Notes: generated from the letters alone by a model not told the origin. DNA of 64,000 bases from Edwardsiella tarda ATCC 15947 = NBRC 105688 (GCF_003113495.2 NZ_CP084506.1:1674001-1738000); one strand, 5' to 3'. Positions 40,047 to 50,649 are shown, numbered from the stretch's first letter. Translations and numbers: made by a program.

Positions 40047-43000
40047 ATGGACAAACGTAGACGACAGCTATTGAAACTCGGCTTGGCCGCTGGTGGGGGC
40101 GCGGTATTCGCGGCAGGCTACGCCGCGACGGCGCGTCATATGGCGCGCGAGGTCACGCAAGGGACGGCGGGCGAACCGACGCGCAGTGCCCAGTTTGGCA
40201 ATGCATTGCAACCGGAGATGCGCATCGATGCCGACGGCCGTTTGCAGGTCAATCCTCAGCAGCGCCTCGCCAATGGGATGTGCTTTGGTTGCTGGACCCT
40301 GTGCGGGATACGTATGCGCATCGACAATCGCAGTGAGCGTATCCTGCGCATCGCCGGTAACCCGTATCATCCGCTCTCTCAGCAGCAACAATTGCCCTAT
40401 GCGACGCCGCTGGCGGAGGCCTGGCGCTCGTTGGCGGGCGAGGCGGGACTGGCGGGCCGTTCGACCGCTTGCGCGCGCGGTAACGCCATGTTGGAGATCC
40501 GCGAGAGCCCCTACCGCATCACACAACCGATGAAGCGTGTCGGCAAGCGCGGTGAGGGGCGGTGGCAGACGATTAGTTACGAACAGCTATTGCATGAGAT
40601 CTGTGAGGGCGGCGATCTGTTCGGCGAAGGGCCGGTCGAGGGACTGCGCGCGCTGCGCGATCTACAGACGCCGTTAGATCCGGCGCACCCTGAGTTCGGT
40701 CCGCGTGCCAACCAGTTGCTGGTGACCAACGCCGGCGACGAGGGACGCGATCACATCATCAAGCGTTTCGCCATGAACAGTTTCGGCTCGCGTAACTTTG
40801 GTCATCATGGGTCGTATTGTGGCTACGCGTTTCGCGCGGGCTCCGGCGCGCTGATGCAGGATCTGGAAAAGAACGCGCACATGAAACCGGATCTGGAGGC
40901 GGTTGAGTTCGTGCTGTATATCGGTACCTCGCCGGCCCAATCCGGTAACCCCTTTAAACGCCAGGCGCGCCAGTTGGCGGCGGTGCGTAGTCAACCCGGA
41001 TTCAGCTATGTGGTGGTTGCGCCGTCACAGCCGTTGAGTACCAGCCTGGCGGCGGGCGCCAACAACCGCTGGATACCGATCCGTCCAGGGAGCGATGCGG
41101 CGCTGGCGTTGGCGATGATCCGCTGGATCATTGAGCAGCAGCGTTATAACGCCGACTACCTCAGCCAACCGAGCGAGGCGGCGATGCAGCAGGCCGGTCA
41201 GGCGCACTGGTGTAACGCCACTCATTTGGTGATCTGTCAGCCGGGTCATCCACGCGAAGGGCAGTTCCTGACGCGGGCCGATCTGGCGGAGACGCCGAGT
41301 GATGCGCTGTCCACTGGGGCGTTGGTGTTGGCCGCCGCCGATGGGGCGTTGGCGGATGCTGACATCGCCGCCCCCGCTCGTCTGTGGGTGGATAGTGAGC
41401 TGACGGGGGCGCAGGGGCCGATCCGGGTCAAGAGTGCCTTGACCTGCCTGCGCGACGAGGCGCAGAAGCTGACGTTGGCGCAATACAGCGCGATCTGTGG
41501 CGTCCCCGAGGCGGAGATCGTCGCCTTGGCGCGGCAGTTGACGTCCCACGGCACCCGCGCGGCGGTCGATACGCACGGGGGCACCATGCATGCCAACGGT
41601 TTCTATACCGCCTATGCCATCCTGATGTTGAATGTGATGATCGGGAATATCAATCTGAAAGGGGGGATGATGGCCAAGCCGCCGGCTTATCCCGCCTTCG
41701 GCAAGGGGCCGTGCTATAACTTCGACGCCTTTCCGGGGAAGGTGAAACCTCGCGGCCTGATGTTATCACGCAGCAAGGCGTCGTATGAGCAAAGCCGTGA
41801 GTACCAAGAGAAGGTGGCGGCGGGGCAGTCCCCCTATCCGGCGCGTGCGCCCTGGTATCCGCTCTCCTCACCGTTGTTGACGGAGCAGTTGAGTGCGGCC
41901 TTGGCAGGATACCCCTACCGCTTGAAGGCGTGGATCAATCACCTGGCGAACCCATTGTATGGCGTACCGGGACTGCGAGCCCTGTTGGAGTCGCGCCTGC
42001 GCGATCCGGCGCAGTTGCCGCTGATCGTGGCGGTGGATGCCTTCCTTAACGAGACGACCGCCTTGGCCGACTACCTGGTGCCGGATACGGTGACCTATGA
42101 GAGCTGGGGGATCGCCGGGATTTGGCAAGGCGTGCCGACGCGTGCCGCCACGGCTCGCTGGCCGGCGGTAACGCCGCTGAGTGCGAAGACGGCGGATGGC
42201 CGCCCACTCTGTTTGGAGAATTTTTTGATCGATGTGGCGAAGCGCCTCTCCTTGCCCGGTTTCGGCCCGCGGGCGCAACAGAATGCGCAGGGGGAGTGGC
42301 TGGCGATCGACAGTGGTGATCAGTACTACTTGCGTGCCGTCGCTAACTTGGCCTTTGTGGAGACGGCGGTCGCGCCGGCGACGGCGGAGGATATGGCGCT
42401 GAGTGGGGTCGATCGTCTGTTGCCGACGTTGCAGGCGACGCTGCCGGCGCAGGAGATCGGGCCGGTCGCCAGCGTACTGGCGCGTGGTGGCCGTTTCGAA
42501 GACGCCGATCGCCGCTACCAGGGCGAGTGGATGACGCATCGTTATCGTCGCCCGTTCGCGGTGTGGAATGCGCAACTGGCGGCGGCGCGTAATAGCATGA
42601 CCGGGGAACGGTATTGCGGCTGTCCGACCTGGATGGCACCGCGTCTGGCCGACGGTACGCCGTTGCGTGAGCGCTGGCCGCAGGATCAGTGGCCGTTCGA
42701 GCTGACCAGCTACAAGTCCAACATTCACAGTGCGCTATCGGCGCTATCGCCGCGCCTGTGTAGCGTGAAGCGTGATAACCCGCTCTACCTCCATCCGCAG
42801 GATGGCGCTCGCTGGGGGATCGCCAACGGTGATTGGGTCGAGGTGACGACGCCCGGCGGAACGCTACGCGCGCGCGCCATGTTGCTGGAGAGCGCGATGC
42901 CGGGGGTGATCGCCATCGAGCATGGCTATGGGCATTGGGAGCTGGGCGCCCGATCGCACATCATCGACGGGGTGGCGCAACCCGAACCCGCCGCGCGTCT

Positions 43001-43133
43001 GGCGGGGGTTAGCCTGAACCAACTGGGCCTGGTCGATCCGACACGCCAGAGTCCGGGGGTGGTGCTCGATTGGGTGGTCGGTGCCGCCGCGCGTCAGGGG
43101 TTGCCGGCGCGCATTCGCCGAGTGACGGCCTAA
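40047..43133 (+). CDS. ttrA: TtrA tetrathionate reductase catalytic subunit
   Basis: A 1028-residue molybdopterin oxidoreductase with a Tat leader (RRRQLLKLGLAAGGGAVFAAG). A 4Fe-4S site MCFGCWTLCGIRMRI...TACARGNA lies near residues 75-150. The probable Mo-ligand Cys is in GSYCGYAFRAGS. The C-terminal cofactor-binding domain (LYLHPQDGARWGIANGDWVEVTTPGG) is present. It reduces tetrathionate to thiosulfate in the periplasm, allowing anaerobic respiration in the inflamed gut. No frameshift is visible. Confidence 0.95.
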   Translation: MDKRRRQLLKLGLAAGGGAVFAAGYAATARHMAREVTQGTAGEPTRSAQFGNALQPEMRIDADGRLQVNPQQRLANGMCFGCWTLCGIRMRIDNRSERILRIAGNPYHPLSQQQQLPYATPLAEAWRSLAGEAGLAGRSTACARGNAMLEIRESPYRITQPMKRVGKRGEGRWQTISYEQLLHEICEGGDLFGEGPVEGLRALRDLQTPLDPAHPEFGPRANQLLVTNAGDEGRDHIIKRFAMNSFGSRNFGHHGSYCGYAFRAGSGALMQDLEKNAHMKPDLEAVEFVLYIGTSPAQSGNPFKRQARQLAAVRSQPGFSYVVVAPSQPLSTSLAAGANNRWIPIRPGSDAALALAMIRWIIEQQRYNADYLSQPSEAAMQQAGQAHWCNATHLVICQPGHPREGQFLTRADLAETPSDALSTGALVLAAADGALADADIAAPARLWVDSELTGAQGPIRVKSALTCLRDEAQKLTLAQYSAICGVPEAEIVALARQLTSHGTRAAVDTHGGTMHANGFYTAYAILMLNVMIGNINLKGGMMAKPPAYPAFGKGPCYNFDAFPGKVKPRGLMLSRSKASYEQSREYQEKVAAGQSPYPARAPWYPLSSPLLTEQLSAALAGYPYRLKAWINHLANPLYGVPGLRALLESRLRDPAQLPLIVAVDAFLNETTALADYLVPDTVTYESWGIAGIWQGVPTRAATARWPAVTPLSAKTADGRPLCLENFLIDVAKRLSLPGFGPRAQQNAQGEWLAIDSGDQYYLRAVANLAFVETAVAPATAEDMALSGVDRLLPTLQATLPAQEIGPVASVLARGGRFEDADRRYQGEWMTHRYRRPFAVWNAQLAAARNSMTGERYCGCPTWMAPRLADGTPLRERWPQDQWPFELTSYKSNIHSALSALSPRLCSVKRDNPLYLHPQDGARWGIANGDWVEVTTPGGTLRARAMLLESAMPGVIAIEHGYGHWELGARSHIIDGVAQPEPAARLAGVSLNQLGLVDPTRQSPGVVLDWVVGAAARQGLPARIRRVTA

Positions 43134-43136
43134 GCG

Positions 43137-43161
43137 CGCCCCGCCATCATTAGGCGGGGCG
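43137..43161. terminator. Hairpin between convergent ttrA and letB
   Basis: Nine-base arms CGCCCCGCC / GGCGGGGCG around ATCATTA, placed just after the ttrA stop and before the letB stop on the other strand. It can serve both directions, though T-runs are short. Confidence 0.65.
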
Positions 43162-43167
43162 TGGCCC

Positions 43168-45807
43168 TCAGCGTAGCGGGATGGCGGTGCCCCAATCTTG
43201 CCAACCGCTTGGCGGTACATCGTGGAGCAAGAAGTGCGTCCCCGCCGCCGCCGAGGGCGCTAACGGTGTGCTGGGCGGGGTGGCGAAGGCGATGCCGCCT
43301 CGGATGAACTGTTGGAAGGCCCCGCTTTTCACTACTCCGCCTGTCAGGCCAAACGCCAGGCTGTAGCCGGAGGCTTGCCAGAAGACGCTATTGCTACGCA
43401 CCAGGCGTTGGTATTCACGCCCGATGCGTAGCGCCACCTGCACGCGATCGCCCAGGCTGCCGAGCGTCAAGCCGGTGACGGTGCCCACCTCGATCCCGCG
43501 GTATAGGACCGGCGTACCAACCTGCAATGCGCCGGCATCCGGCGTATCCACCACGATCTGGATCCCATCGAGATAACGTGCGTCGCTCAGGGTGGCCTCT
43601 TGTAGCGTGAAGTGACGCGTCGCCTTGCCAGCGCCCGGTTCCAGGTTGATATAGGGCTGTAGCAGCGCTTCCAGATTGTTGACGCCCGCCGCCGAGATGC
43701 GTGGCGTGACCAGCGAGAAGCGCGTGCCGCTGCGGGCGAAGGCGTCGACATACTCGGGATAAAGCACCGCCTGCGCCAGGACTTGGCGGCGATCGGCGCT
43801 TAGGCCGAGGGAGGCCAACTGGCCGATGTCGAGGCCGAGATAGCGGATCGGCATGCCGGGCGCCAGACGGGCGCCGTCATAGGTGGAGAGGGTGATATGC
43901 CCGCCGACGGCGCGGGCGGCGCTCTCGTTAGCATAGAGCGGACGCGGCGCGCCACGCGCAGCCTGTACCCCGCTCAGGTTATCGAGACTGATGGCCCCTT
44001 TCAGGGCGCGCGCTAGGGGCGCGGCCTGCACCGTCAACCCCGCCCCGTTGAGCTGGACCTTGGCGCCGCCCTCGGCCCAGAAGACGCTCTCGTTGCCCAC
44101 CAGGTGGCGATAGGCGGGTTGAATATACAGGGCGATCTCGAAGCCGTCGCGCCGCGGCGTGATGGTGGCGATTTCGCCGATACGGAACTTGCGGTAGAGC
44201 ACCGGCGAACCGGGCTGAACGTCGGGCAGCGTCGCGGCTTGCAGGGTGAGGGTGGTGGGCGGTTGATCGCCACGGATGCCGTCCCGGGCCGCCTCGGCGT
44301 CGCGGTATAACGGGTAGTGGCTGCGTACGGCACCCTGCGTCCCGGGTAGAATAGTGACGCCGCCCTCTAGCCACTCTTGAGGGGCGGCACCGGTCAGCGC
44401 CACGCCATCGAGTCCGACGCGCACGGCGAGGCGACTGTTGACCACGAAGCGGCTGTCGCCGTGGATGGCGGTGCGGTAAGGGGCGGCGATGAGGGCCGTG
44501 AAGCGCACGCCGTCATCCTGCAACTCGCGTCCGCTGATTTGACCGACACGGATGCCCTTTAGGCGCACCGGTTGGCCGACCTCGATACCATAGCTTTGAT
44601 CGGCGTCGAGCGTCAGCTGCAGGGCACCCGCCTCCTGAGTTAAGGCTTGATCTGCGGGCAGTACCTGAAAGTTTCGGCGCGCAGCACCGCTACCGGGGTG
44701 TAACTCGAGTACGCTGCCGCTCACCAGTTGACTCAGATTGAGTTGGTTGAGGTTGAGGCGTGGCGCGCTGAGGGTGATACGGCTCTCGTCGCGTAACAGA
44801 TCGACGATACTGGGATCGACGGCCAGCGTCCCATCGACATGGCCATCCGCCGTCAGGGTGAGCGTTGTGAGCAACCCGACCTGAATCCCTTGATACATCA
44901 AGGGGGTACGCTTAGCTTGCAGCCCCTCGCCGCTCGGCAGCGTCAGATGAACCGTGACGCCGCGCTGGCTACTGGCGAGATCGGGATAGAGGGTGAAGCG
45001 GCTGCCAGCCTGTGCCGCTGGCGTCTGCGGCGGGGAGTCGAAGGCGATGGCGCCGTTGACCAGGGCCGTTAGCCCATCGACCTGCAGCGAGATGCCCGAC
45101 AGACTGACGTCGCCACGAATGCCGGAGACATTCCAGAAGCGACTGTTCTCCTTGACCAAGGAGGCGAAGCGCGGCTCGATGAGCACGTCGATGCGCACCC
45201 CCTGTTGCTGCTCGGCGATGGCATAGTTGTAGACTCGCCCGACGGGGATCTTCCGATAATAGAGGGGGGAGCCAATACTGAGGGAGCCGAGATCGGCGGC
45301 ATTCAGGTGTAATAGCAGCTCGTCGCCGCTCGGTTGTCGGGTCGGTGGCTCCGCCAGGGCGGTGAAGTGTTTCTGTGGGGCGCCATCGCCCGGTAACATG
45401 GCGATGTAGTTGCCGCCGACTAACGCATCCAGCCCAGAGACGCCTGCCAGCGAGACTTGGGGATTGACCAGCCAGAACTGGGTTCCCTGGCGCAGGGTAT
45501 GTTGCATACTGCGCTGGATGTTGAGTGTGACCTCGATGGCGCGCAGGTCGGGGGTGACGCTGACCTTGCTCACCGTGCCGACCTCGACGCCCTGGAAGCG
45601 TACCGGCGTGCGCCCGGCCACTAAACCGGGGGCGGTGTGGAAGCTGACCACCACCGTCTCGCCGCGCGCCTGTAGGGCGCTGTAGCCCATCCAGCCGGCG
45701 ATCAGCAGGGCGACGAAGGGCAGCAGCCAGAAAGGGGATAGGCGGCGCTTATGGCGGATCAGGGCATTATTCTGCGTATTCGCGCGCGTTGGCGTCGTTG
45801 GTTGCAT
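43168..45807 (-). CDS. letB: LetB (YebT), multi-MCE-domain lipid transport tunnel
   Basis: An 879-residue protein close to E. coli LetB (877). One N-terminal membrane anchor (SPFWLLPFVALLIAGWMGY) is followed by seven MCE domains, recognisable by repeated phrases such as VRFQGVEVGTVSKV, PLYYRKIPVGRVYNY, PLMYQGIQVGLLTTL, PVRLKGIRVGQISGR, PVLYRKFRIGEIATI, PIRYLGLDIGQLASL and PVLYRGIEVGTVTGL. The stacked rings form a tunnel for lipids between inner and outer membranes. It overlaps letA by 41 bases. Confidence 0.95.
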   Translation of the reverse strand: MQPTTPTRANTQNNALIRHKRRLSPFWLLPFVALLIAGWMGYSALQARGETVVVSFHTAPGLVAGRTPVRFQGVEVGTVSKVSVTPDLRAIEVTLNIQRSMQHTLRQGTQFWLVNPQVSLAGVSGLDALVGGNYIAMLPGDGAPQKHFTALAEPPTRQPSGDELLLHLNAADLGSLSIGSPLYYRKIPVGRVYNYAIAEQQQGVRIDVLIEPRFASLVKENSRFWNVSGIRGDVSLSGISLQVDGLTALVNGAIAFDSPPQTPAAQAGSRFTLYPDLASSQRGVTVHLTLPSGEGLQAKRTPLMYQGIQVGLLTTLTLTADGHVDGTLAVDPSIVDLLRDESRITLSAPRLNLNQLNLSQLVSGSVLELHPGSGAARRNFQVLPADQALTQEAGALQLTLDADQSYGIEVGQPVRLKGIRVGQISGRELQDDGVRFTALIAAPYRTAIHGDSRFVVNSRLAVRVGLDGVALTGAAPQEWLEGGVTILPGTQGAVRSHYPLYRDAEAARDGIRGDQPPTTLTLQAATLPDVQPGSPVLYRKFRIGEIATITPRRDGFEIALYIQPAYRHLVGNESVFWAEGGAKVQLNGAGLTVQAAPLARALKGAISLDNLSGVQAARGAPRPLYANESAARAVGGHITLSTYDGARLAPGMPIRYLGLDIGQLASLGLSADRRQVLAQAVLYPEYVDAFARSGTRFSLVTPRISAAGVNNLEALLQPYINLEPGAGKATRHFTLQEATLSDARYLDGIQIVVDTPDAGALQVGTPVLYRGIEVGTVTGLTLGSLGDRVQVALRIGREYQRLVRSNSVFWQASGYSLAFGLTGGVVKSGAFQQFIRGGIAFATPPSTPLAPSAAAGTHFLLHDVPPSGWQDWGTAIPLR

Positions 45808-47023
45808 AGGCGTCCCATATCAGTCGACTGTCCAGCCACTCCACGGCCAGAATGGTAAGAAAGACCGCCGCGCCGAAGTAGAGCGCCGCGGGTCCCATGG
45901 TAAACGAGAGCAACTGATCACGATCGATCAGCGACATCATCAGTGCGATGACGAACAGATCCAGCATCGACCAGCGGCCGATCCAGGTGACTAGCCGCAG
46001 TAGGCGCATGCGAACCACCAGGTGGTGAACCTGACGAAACTGAATCCCTAATAATAGGAATAACAATACCGCCACCTTGACGAAGGGAACGACGATACTG
46101 GCGATAAACACGATGGCGGCGATCGGCAGGTTGCCACTCTGTGCCAGGCTAGCGACGCCGGAGAGGATGGTGTCCTCGATGCGTGTGCCATTGACGTAGA
46201 GGATGGAGATCGGCAACAGGTTGGCGGGCAGTAGCATCACCATGGCGGCCAGCAGGGCGGCCCAGCTTTTTTGCAGGCTATGGGGGCGGCGTAGATGCAG
46301 CGGATGGTGGCAGCGTTGGCAACATCCCTGGGCATTGGGCGGCGCGCTGTGTTGGCAGACGTCACAGAGCAGCAGGGCCTCATCGGGCGCGTGGCAGTGT
46401 GGCTGGGGATAGCAGCGGCGCCACAGTTGTTCCATGTTGAGGTGGATCAGCATCAGCAATAACAGCAGGGTGGCGACGATGTAGGCCAGGAGCGCCGGGC
46501 CGGGGGCGATGGCGGCGTACTCGCGCACCTTAATGCAGGCGACGGCCAGCCCCACCAGATAGATATCGAGCATGATCCACGCGCGCACCCGAGTGAGTAA
46601 TCGTAACAGGGGACGTCGGTTATAGCGCCAGCGCTGGCCGAGATGCAGGGCCAGCAGGGTTAGCGGAAGCAGGAGCGGGGTGATCACGACGCACCAGGCG
46701 ACCATGGCGGCCGTCAGCCGATCCCCCTGGCTCGCCATCTGAACGATACCTTGCCACAGACTACTCTGGACGCCGACACCTAATAATCGAATCTGTAATA
46801 GCGGTTCGAACAGCGCCAAAGGCAGCAGGATCAGGAGGGTGAGGGAGAGGGCGCTGAGGCGGGTCAATGACCAGTCTCGTCCCTCATACAGTCGCGCCTG
46901 ACAGCGTGGGCAGAAGGCCGACTGGTCGGCGGCGACGGGGGGGAGATGGCACAGCGCATCGCATTGCGGGCAGCGTAGCCGCCGCGGCGTTGCCGTTGTG
47001 GGGTGTTGCCTGAGGGCATTCAT
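45767..47023 (-). CDS. letA: LetA (YebS), inner-membrane partner of LetB
   Basis: A 418-residue PqiA-family membrane protein. Two zinc-ribbon-like pairs are seen: CPQCDALC...FCPRCQA at the start and CDVCQHSA...CCQRCHHPL in the middle. Two sets of about four membrane segments follow each ribbon. QKSWAALLAAMVMLLPANLLPISILYVNG and MGPAALYFGAAVFLTILAVEWLDSR are typical of LetA. It is thought to hand lipids to or take them from LetB. The start at 47023 gives the family length; longer starts reach to 47194. Confidence 0.93.
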   Translation of the reverse strand: MNALRQHPTTATPRRLRCPQCDALCHLPPVAADQSAFCPRCQARLYEGRDWSLTRLSALSLTLLILLPLALFEPLLQIRLLGVGVQSSLWQGIVQMASQGDRLTAAMVAWCVVITPLLLPLTLLALHLGQRWRYNRRPLLRLLTRVRAWIMLDIYLVGLAVACIKVREYAAIAPGPALLAYIVATLLLLLMLIHLNMEQLWRRCYPQPHCHAPDEALLLCDVCQHSAPPNAQGCCQRCHHPLHLRRPHSLQKSWAALLAAMVMLLPANLLPISILYVNGTRIEDTILSGVASLAQSGNLPIAAIVFIASIVVPFVKVAVLLFLLLGIQFRQVHHLVVRMRLLRLVTWIGRWSMLDLFVIALMMSLIDRDQLLSFTMGPAALYFGAAVFLTILAVEWLDSRLIWDAYATNDANAREYAE

Positions 47024-47261
47024 TGCCCGGACGCCGACGCGATATGGGGATGGCGGAGAAATGAGCAGCGCATCTATCGTCCCTTGGTTGACCGAGAAGC
47101 TGGTATACAACTGTGACGCGAACCGTAAATAAATATACATTGTGTTACCGCTTAAGACGAAGCCATTCGGCTTTTCGCTTGTGTGTTGTCGCATTTAATG
47201 CTTACTTTATGCAAGGTTCGCCGCGCTATTTAATCATTCCCCGGTAGTGATAGAGAGGATC

Positions 47262-47753
47262 ATGAGTAAACACACGTTTTATGCCGAGCTAACCCGCGAT
47301 CTCAGCGCGCTGTGCAGCGGCGAATTTAACACCATCGCGACCTTGTCCAACGTCAGTGCGTTATTGTTCGAGCGTCTACCGGCGGTGAATTGGGCCGGTT
47401 TTTATTTTGTGGATGGGCAGACATTGGTATTGGGGCCGTTCCAAGGCAAGCTGGCCTGTGTCCGTATCCCCCTCGGGCGCGGAGTCTGCGGTCATGCCTG
47501 CGCCAGCAGCCAGGTGGTGCGTGTCGGCGATGTGCATGCCTTCGACGGTCATATCGCCTGTGATGCAGCGAGCAACGCGGAAATCGTGCTGCCGTTAGTG
47601 GTCGCCGGACGTACGATCGGGGTGCTCGATCTCGACAGCACACAGTTTGAGCGCTTCGACGACGAGGATGAAACGGGGCTGAAAGCCGTGGTGGAGGCGC
47701 TCTGCCAGCACCTGGCGCACTGCGACTGGGCAAAATTTGTGACTTTTGCGTAA
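47262..47753 (+). CDS. msrC: MsrC free methionine-(R)-sulfoxide reductase
   Basis: A 163-residue GAF-domain enzyme that reduces free methionine-R-sulfoxide. The three catalytic cysteines are Cys66, Cys76 and Cys100 (KLACVRIPLGRGVCGHA...HIACDAASNAEIVLP), with the same spacing as in E. coli MsrC. It is divergent from letA and lies before proQ, as in E. coli. The ATG at 47262 is preferred to 47247 by alignment with the family. Confidence 0.95.
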   Translation: MSKHTFYAELTRDLSALCSGEFNTIATLSNVSALLFERLPAVNWAGFYFVDGQTLVLGPFQGKLACVRIPLGRGVCGHACASSQVVRVGDVHAFDGHIACDAASNAEIVLPLVVAGRTIGVLDLDSTQFERFDDEDETGLKAVVEALCQHLAHCDWAKFVTFA

Positions 47754-47854
47754 GGTTGTGGTGCGGATGGCATGGCATTTGGCGGTAGCCTCATTATAAT
47801 GACGCCTGTTCATGCCATCGCTGGTTGGCAAACCCGTTGTAATCAGGAAATTTC

Positions 47855-48559
47855 ATGGAAAATCAACCAAAGTTGAACAGTAGTAAAGAAGTCATCGCCT
47901 TTTTGGCTCAACGTTTCCCTCAGTGCTTTAGTGCCGAGGGTGAAGCCCGCCCGCTGAAGATCGGTATCTTTCAGGACCTGGTCGCGCGTATGCAGGGGGA
48001 AGAAAACGGCCTGAGCAAGACTCAGCTACGTTCAGCACTCCGTCTTTACACATCCAGCTGGCGCTATCTGCACGGGGTAAAACTGGGTGCAGAGCGTGTC
48101 GATCTGGATGGCAACGCCTGTGGCGTGCTGGATGAGCAGCATGTCGAACATGCGCGCCAGCAGCTGGAAGAGGCTAAGGCTCGCGTCCAGGCTCAGCGTG
48201 AAGCGCGTAAGCGTGAAGCCGCCGAGAATGGCGAGAAGCGCGAACCGCGCCGTCCTCGTCCGGCCGGTAAGAAGCCGGCTATGCGCCGCGACGCCGAGCA
48301 GGGTAATAAAGAGCCGCGTAAACCGCGCAGCGCCAAGAGCGCGCAAGAGCGTAAGCCGCGCGTGGCTCACGAGGCCGCAGAACAGCGCGCCACGCCAGTA
48401 ACGTCGTTGGAGCAGCTGCATCTGGGGCAAACCGTGAAGGTGAGCGCCGGGAAAAATGCCATGGAGGCATCCGTACTCGAAATCACCAAAGACGGTGTCC
48501 GCGTCCAGCTGTCCAACGGTCTGGCAATGATTGTACGCACAGAACACTTGCAGTTCTGA
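47855..48559 (+). CDS. proQ: ProQ RNA chaperone
   Basis: A 234-residue protein. The FinO/ProQ RNA-binding domain covers about residues 1-120 ([34 protein letters not shown]...[15 protein letters not shown]). A basic Lys/Arg/Ala linker follows, then a Tudor-like C-terminal domain ([35 protein letters not shown]). It binds many small RNAs and mRNA 3' ends, and affects proP expression. It is followed 19 bases later by prc. Confidence 0.96.
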   Translation: MENQPKLNSSKEVIAFLAQRFPQCFSAEGEARPLKIGIFQDLVARMQGEENGLSKTQLRSALRLYTSSWRYLHGVKLGAERVDLDGNACGVLDEQHVEHARQQLEEAKARVQAQREARKREAAENGEKREPRRPRPAGKKPAMRRDAEQGNKEPRKPRSAKSAQERKPRVAHEAAEQRATPVTSLEQLHLGQTVKVSAGKNAMEASVLEITKDGVRVQLSNGLAMIVRTEHLQF

Positions 48560-48578
48560 TACGGAGGCCAACCCAGGC

Positions 48579-50621
48579 ATGAACAATTTTTTCCGGGTAT
48601 CGGCAATCGCGCTCTCGCTGGTTGCGGGTACCGTTTTTGCAGCGGACGAGGCGGTCAATGACGCCGTCCATCTGCCCCAGTTGCATCAAGAGCCTCAGCA
48701 TGCAACGGTCAGCGAGCGGGTCACCGCTCGCTTTACCCGCTCTCATTATCGCCAGTTTGATCTCAACGCAGACTTCTCGAAGAAGATCTTTAATCGCTAC
48801 CTCAACATGTTGGACTACAACCACAACGTGTTTTTGGTCTCGGATATCGCGCGTTTTCGCGACGATGAAGGCAAACTGGGCGATCAACTGCGTAGCGGCC
48901 AATTGGATACGGCCTATGCGCTGTTTAACCTGTCGCAACAGCGCCGCCTGGAGCGTTATGAATACGCCCTGAGCCTGTTGAAGAAGCCGATGAGCTTCGA
49001 TGGCAGCGACACCATCGATATCGATCGTAGTAAGGCAGCGTGGCCGACCAGCGTGGCCGAGCTGGATAAACTCTGGTACGCCAAGGTGAAGTATGACGCG
49101 CTGAATCTGAAGTTGGCGGGGAAAGATTGGCCGGAGATCCAGAAGATCCTGACCAAACGCTACCAGTTCGCCATCAAGCGTCTGACCCAGAGCAACAGCG
49201 AGGATGTCTTCCAGCTGTTTATGAATGCCTTCGCGCGCGAGATCGATCCGCATACCAGCTATCTGTCACCGCGGAATACCGAGCAGTTTAACACCGACAT
49301 GAGCCTGTCGTTGGAAGGCATCGGTGCGGTATTGCAGCAGACGGAAGATGATTACACCCAGATTAACTCGATGGTGGCCGGGGGACCGGCGGCTAAGAGC
49401 AAGGTCTTGAAGGTCGGCGATCGCATCGTGGCGGTCGGCCAGCCTGGGAAGCCAATGGTCGACGTGATCGGTTGGCGCCTGGATGACGTGGTGGCCCTGA
49501 TCAAGGGGCCGAAGGGCAGCAAGGTTCGCCTGGAGATCCTGCCCGCCGGTAAAGGCACCAAGACCCGTATCGTCACCCTGACGCGTGAACGTATTCGCCT
49601 GGAAGATCGGGCGGTGAAGATGAGCGTGAAGACGGTCGACGGCCATAAGATTGGGGTGTTGGACATTCCTGGCTTCTACGTCGGCCTGACGGACGATGTG
49701 AAGGTGCAACTGCAGAAGTTGGAGAAACAGCACGTTAGCGCCATCGTCATCGATCTGCGTGGCAATGGCGGCGGTGCCCTGACCGAAGCGGTCTCCCTCT
49801 CTGGGCTGTTCATCCCGAGCGGGCCGGTGGTGCAGGTGCGCGATAACATCGGCAAGGTGCGTGAGGATGCCGACAACGACGGCGTGGTGTACTACAAGGG
49901 GCCACTGGTGGTGTTGGTTGACCGCTTCAGCGCCTCCGCCTCGGAGATCTTCGCCGCTGCGATGCAGGATTATGATCGGGCGTTGATCGTGGGCGAGCCG
50001 ACCTTTGGCAAGGGCACGGTGCAGCAGTATCGCTCGCTGAACCGTATCTACGATCAGATGCTGCGTCCGGAGTGGCCGGAGCTGGGATCGGTGCAATACA
50101 CCATCCAGAAGTTCTACCGTATCAACGGTGGCAGTACTCAGCGTAAGGGCGTCACCCCGGATATCGTGATGCCGACCGGCGTTGACCCGGCGGATACCGG
50201 TGAGAGCTTCGAAGACAATGCCTTGCCGTGGGATAGCATTCGTGCCGCCGAGTATACCAAGGCCGGGGATGTGCAACGTTTCGACCCGCAACTGTTGGTG
50301 TTGCACGATGCACGCATCGCCAAGGATCCCGAGTTCCAGTATATCGAACAGGATATTGCGCACTACAAGGCGTTGAAGGCCCGACGTAACATCGTCTCGC
50401 TTAACTACGCACAGCGTGAGAAAGAGAATAAAGAGGACGATGCCGTTCGGCTCCAGCGCATCAATGCGCGTCTGAAGCTGGCGGGTAAGAAGCCGATCAG
50501 CTCGCTGGATGATATTCCGAAGGATTATCAGGAGCCGGATCCCTACCTGAACGAGACGGTGAAGATCGCCGAAGACTTGGCCCAGTTGGAGCAGCAGAAC
50601 GCGAAGGCGTCCCAGGGGTAA
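48579..50621 (+). CDS. prc: Prc (Tsp) periplasmic tail-specific protease
   Basis: A 680-residue protein (E. coli 682). A signal peptide (MNNFFRVSAIALSLVAGTVFA) is followed by a helical domain, a PDZ domain (about 230-325: VLQQTEDDYTQINSMVAGGPAAKS...GDRIVAVGQ) and the protease core with the Ser-Lys dyad in SASASEIFAAAM and FGKGTVQQY. It trims penicillin-binding protein 3 and, with NlpI, controls MepS. A frame running from 48531 covers the proQ end and is not the start. Confidence 0.96.
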   Translation: MNNFFRVSAIALSLVAGTVFAADEAVNDAVHLPQLHQEPQHATVSERVTARFTRSHYRQFDLNADFSKKIFNRYLNMLDYNHNVFLVSDIARFRDDEGKLGDQLRSGQLDTAYALFNLSQQRRLERYEYALSLLKKPMSFDGSDTIDIDRSKAAWPTSVAELDKLWYAKVKYDALNLKLAGKDWPEIQKILTKRYQFAIKRLTQSNSEDVFQLFMNAFAREIDPHTSYLSPRNTEQFNTDMSLSLEGIGAVLQQTEDDYTQINSMVAGGPAAKSKVLKVGDRIVAVGQPGKPMVDVIGWRLDDVVALIKGPKGSKVRLEILPAGKGTKTRIVTLTRERIRLEDRAVKMSVKTVDGHKIGVLDIPGFYVGLTDDVKVQLQKLEKQHVSAIVIDLRGNGGGALTEAVSLSGLFIPSGPVVQVRDNIGKVREDADNDGVVYYKGPLVVLVDRFSASASEIFAAAMQDYDRALIVGEPTFGKGTVQQYRSLNRIYDQMLRPEWPELGSVQYTIQKFYRINGGSTQRKGVTPDIVMPTGVDPADTGESFEDNALPWDSIRAAEYTKAGDVQRFDPQLLVLHDARIAKDPEFQYIEQDIAHYKALKARRNIVSLNYAQREKENKEDDAVRLQRINARLKLAGKKPISSLDDIPKDYQEPDPYLNETVKIAEDLAQLEQQNAKASQG

Positions 50622-50649
50622 GCGACGGCATCCATGATGTCATCTACCG

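Noticed and set aside
41868..42728. Open frame of 286 codons on the minus strand
   Set aside because: Lies entirely within ttrA in antisense; Arg/Gln-rich composition typical of shadow frames in GC-rich DNA.
49266..50363. Long open frame (365 codons) on the minus strand
   Set aside because: It is the complement of the prc coding sequence, which is full length and clearly real; high GC produces such shadow frames.
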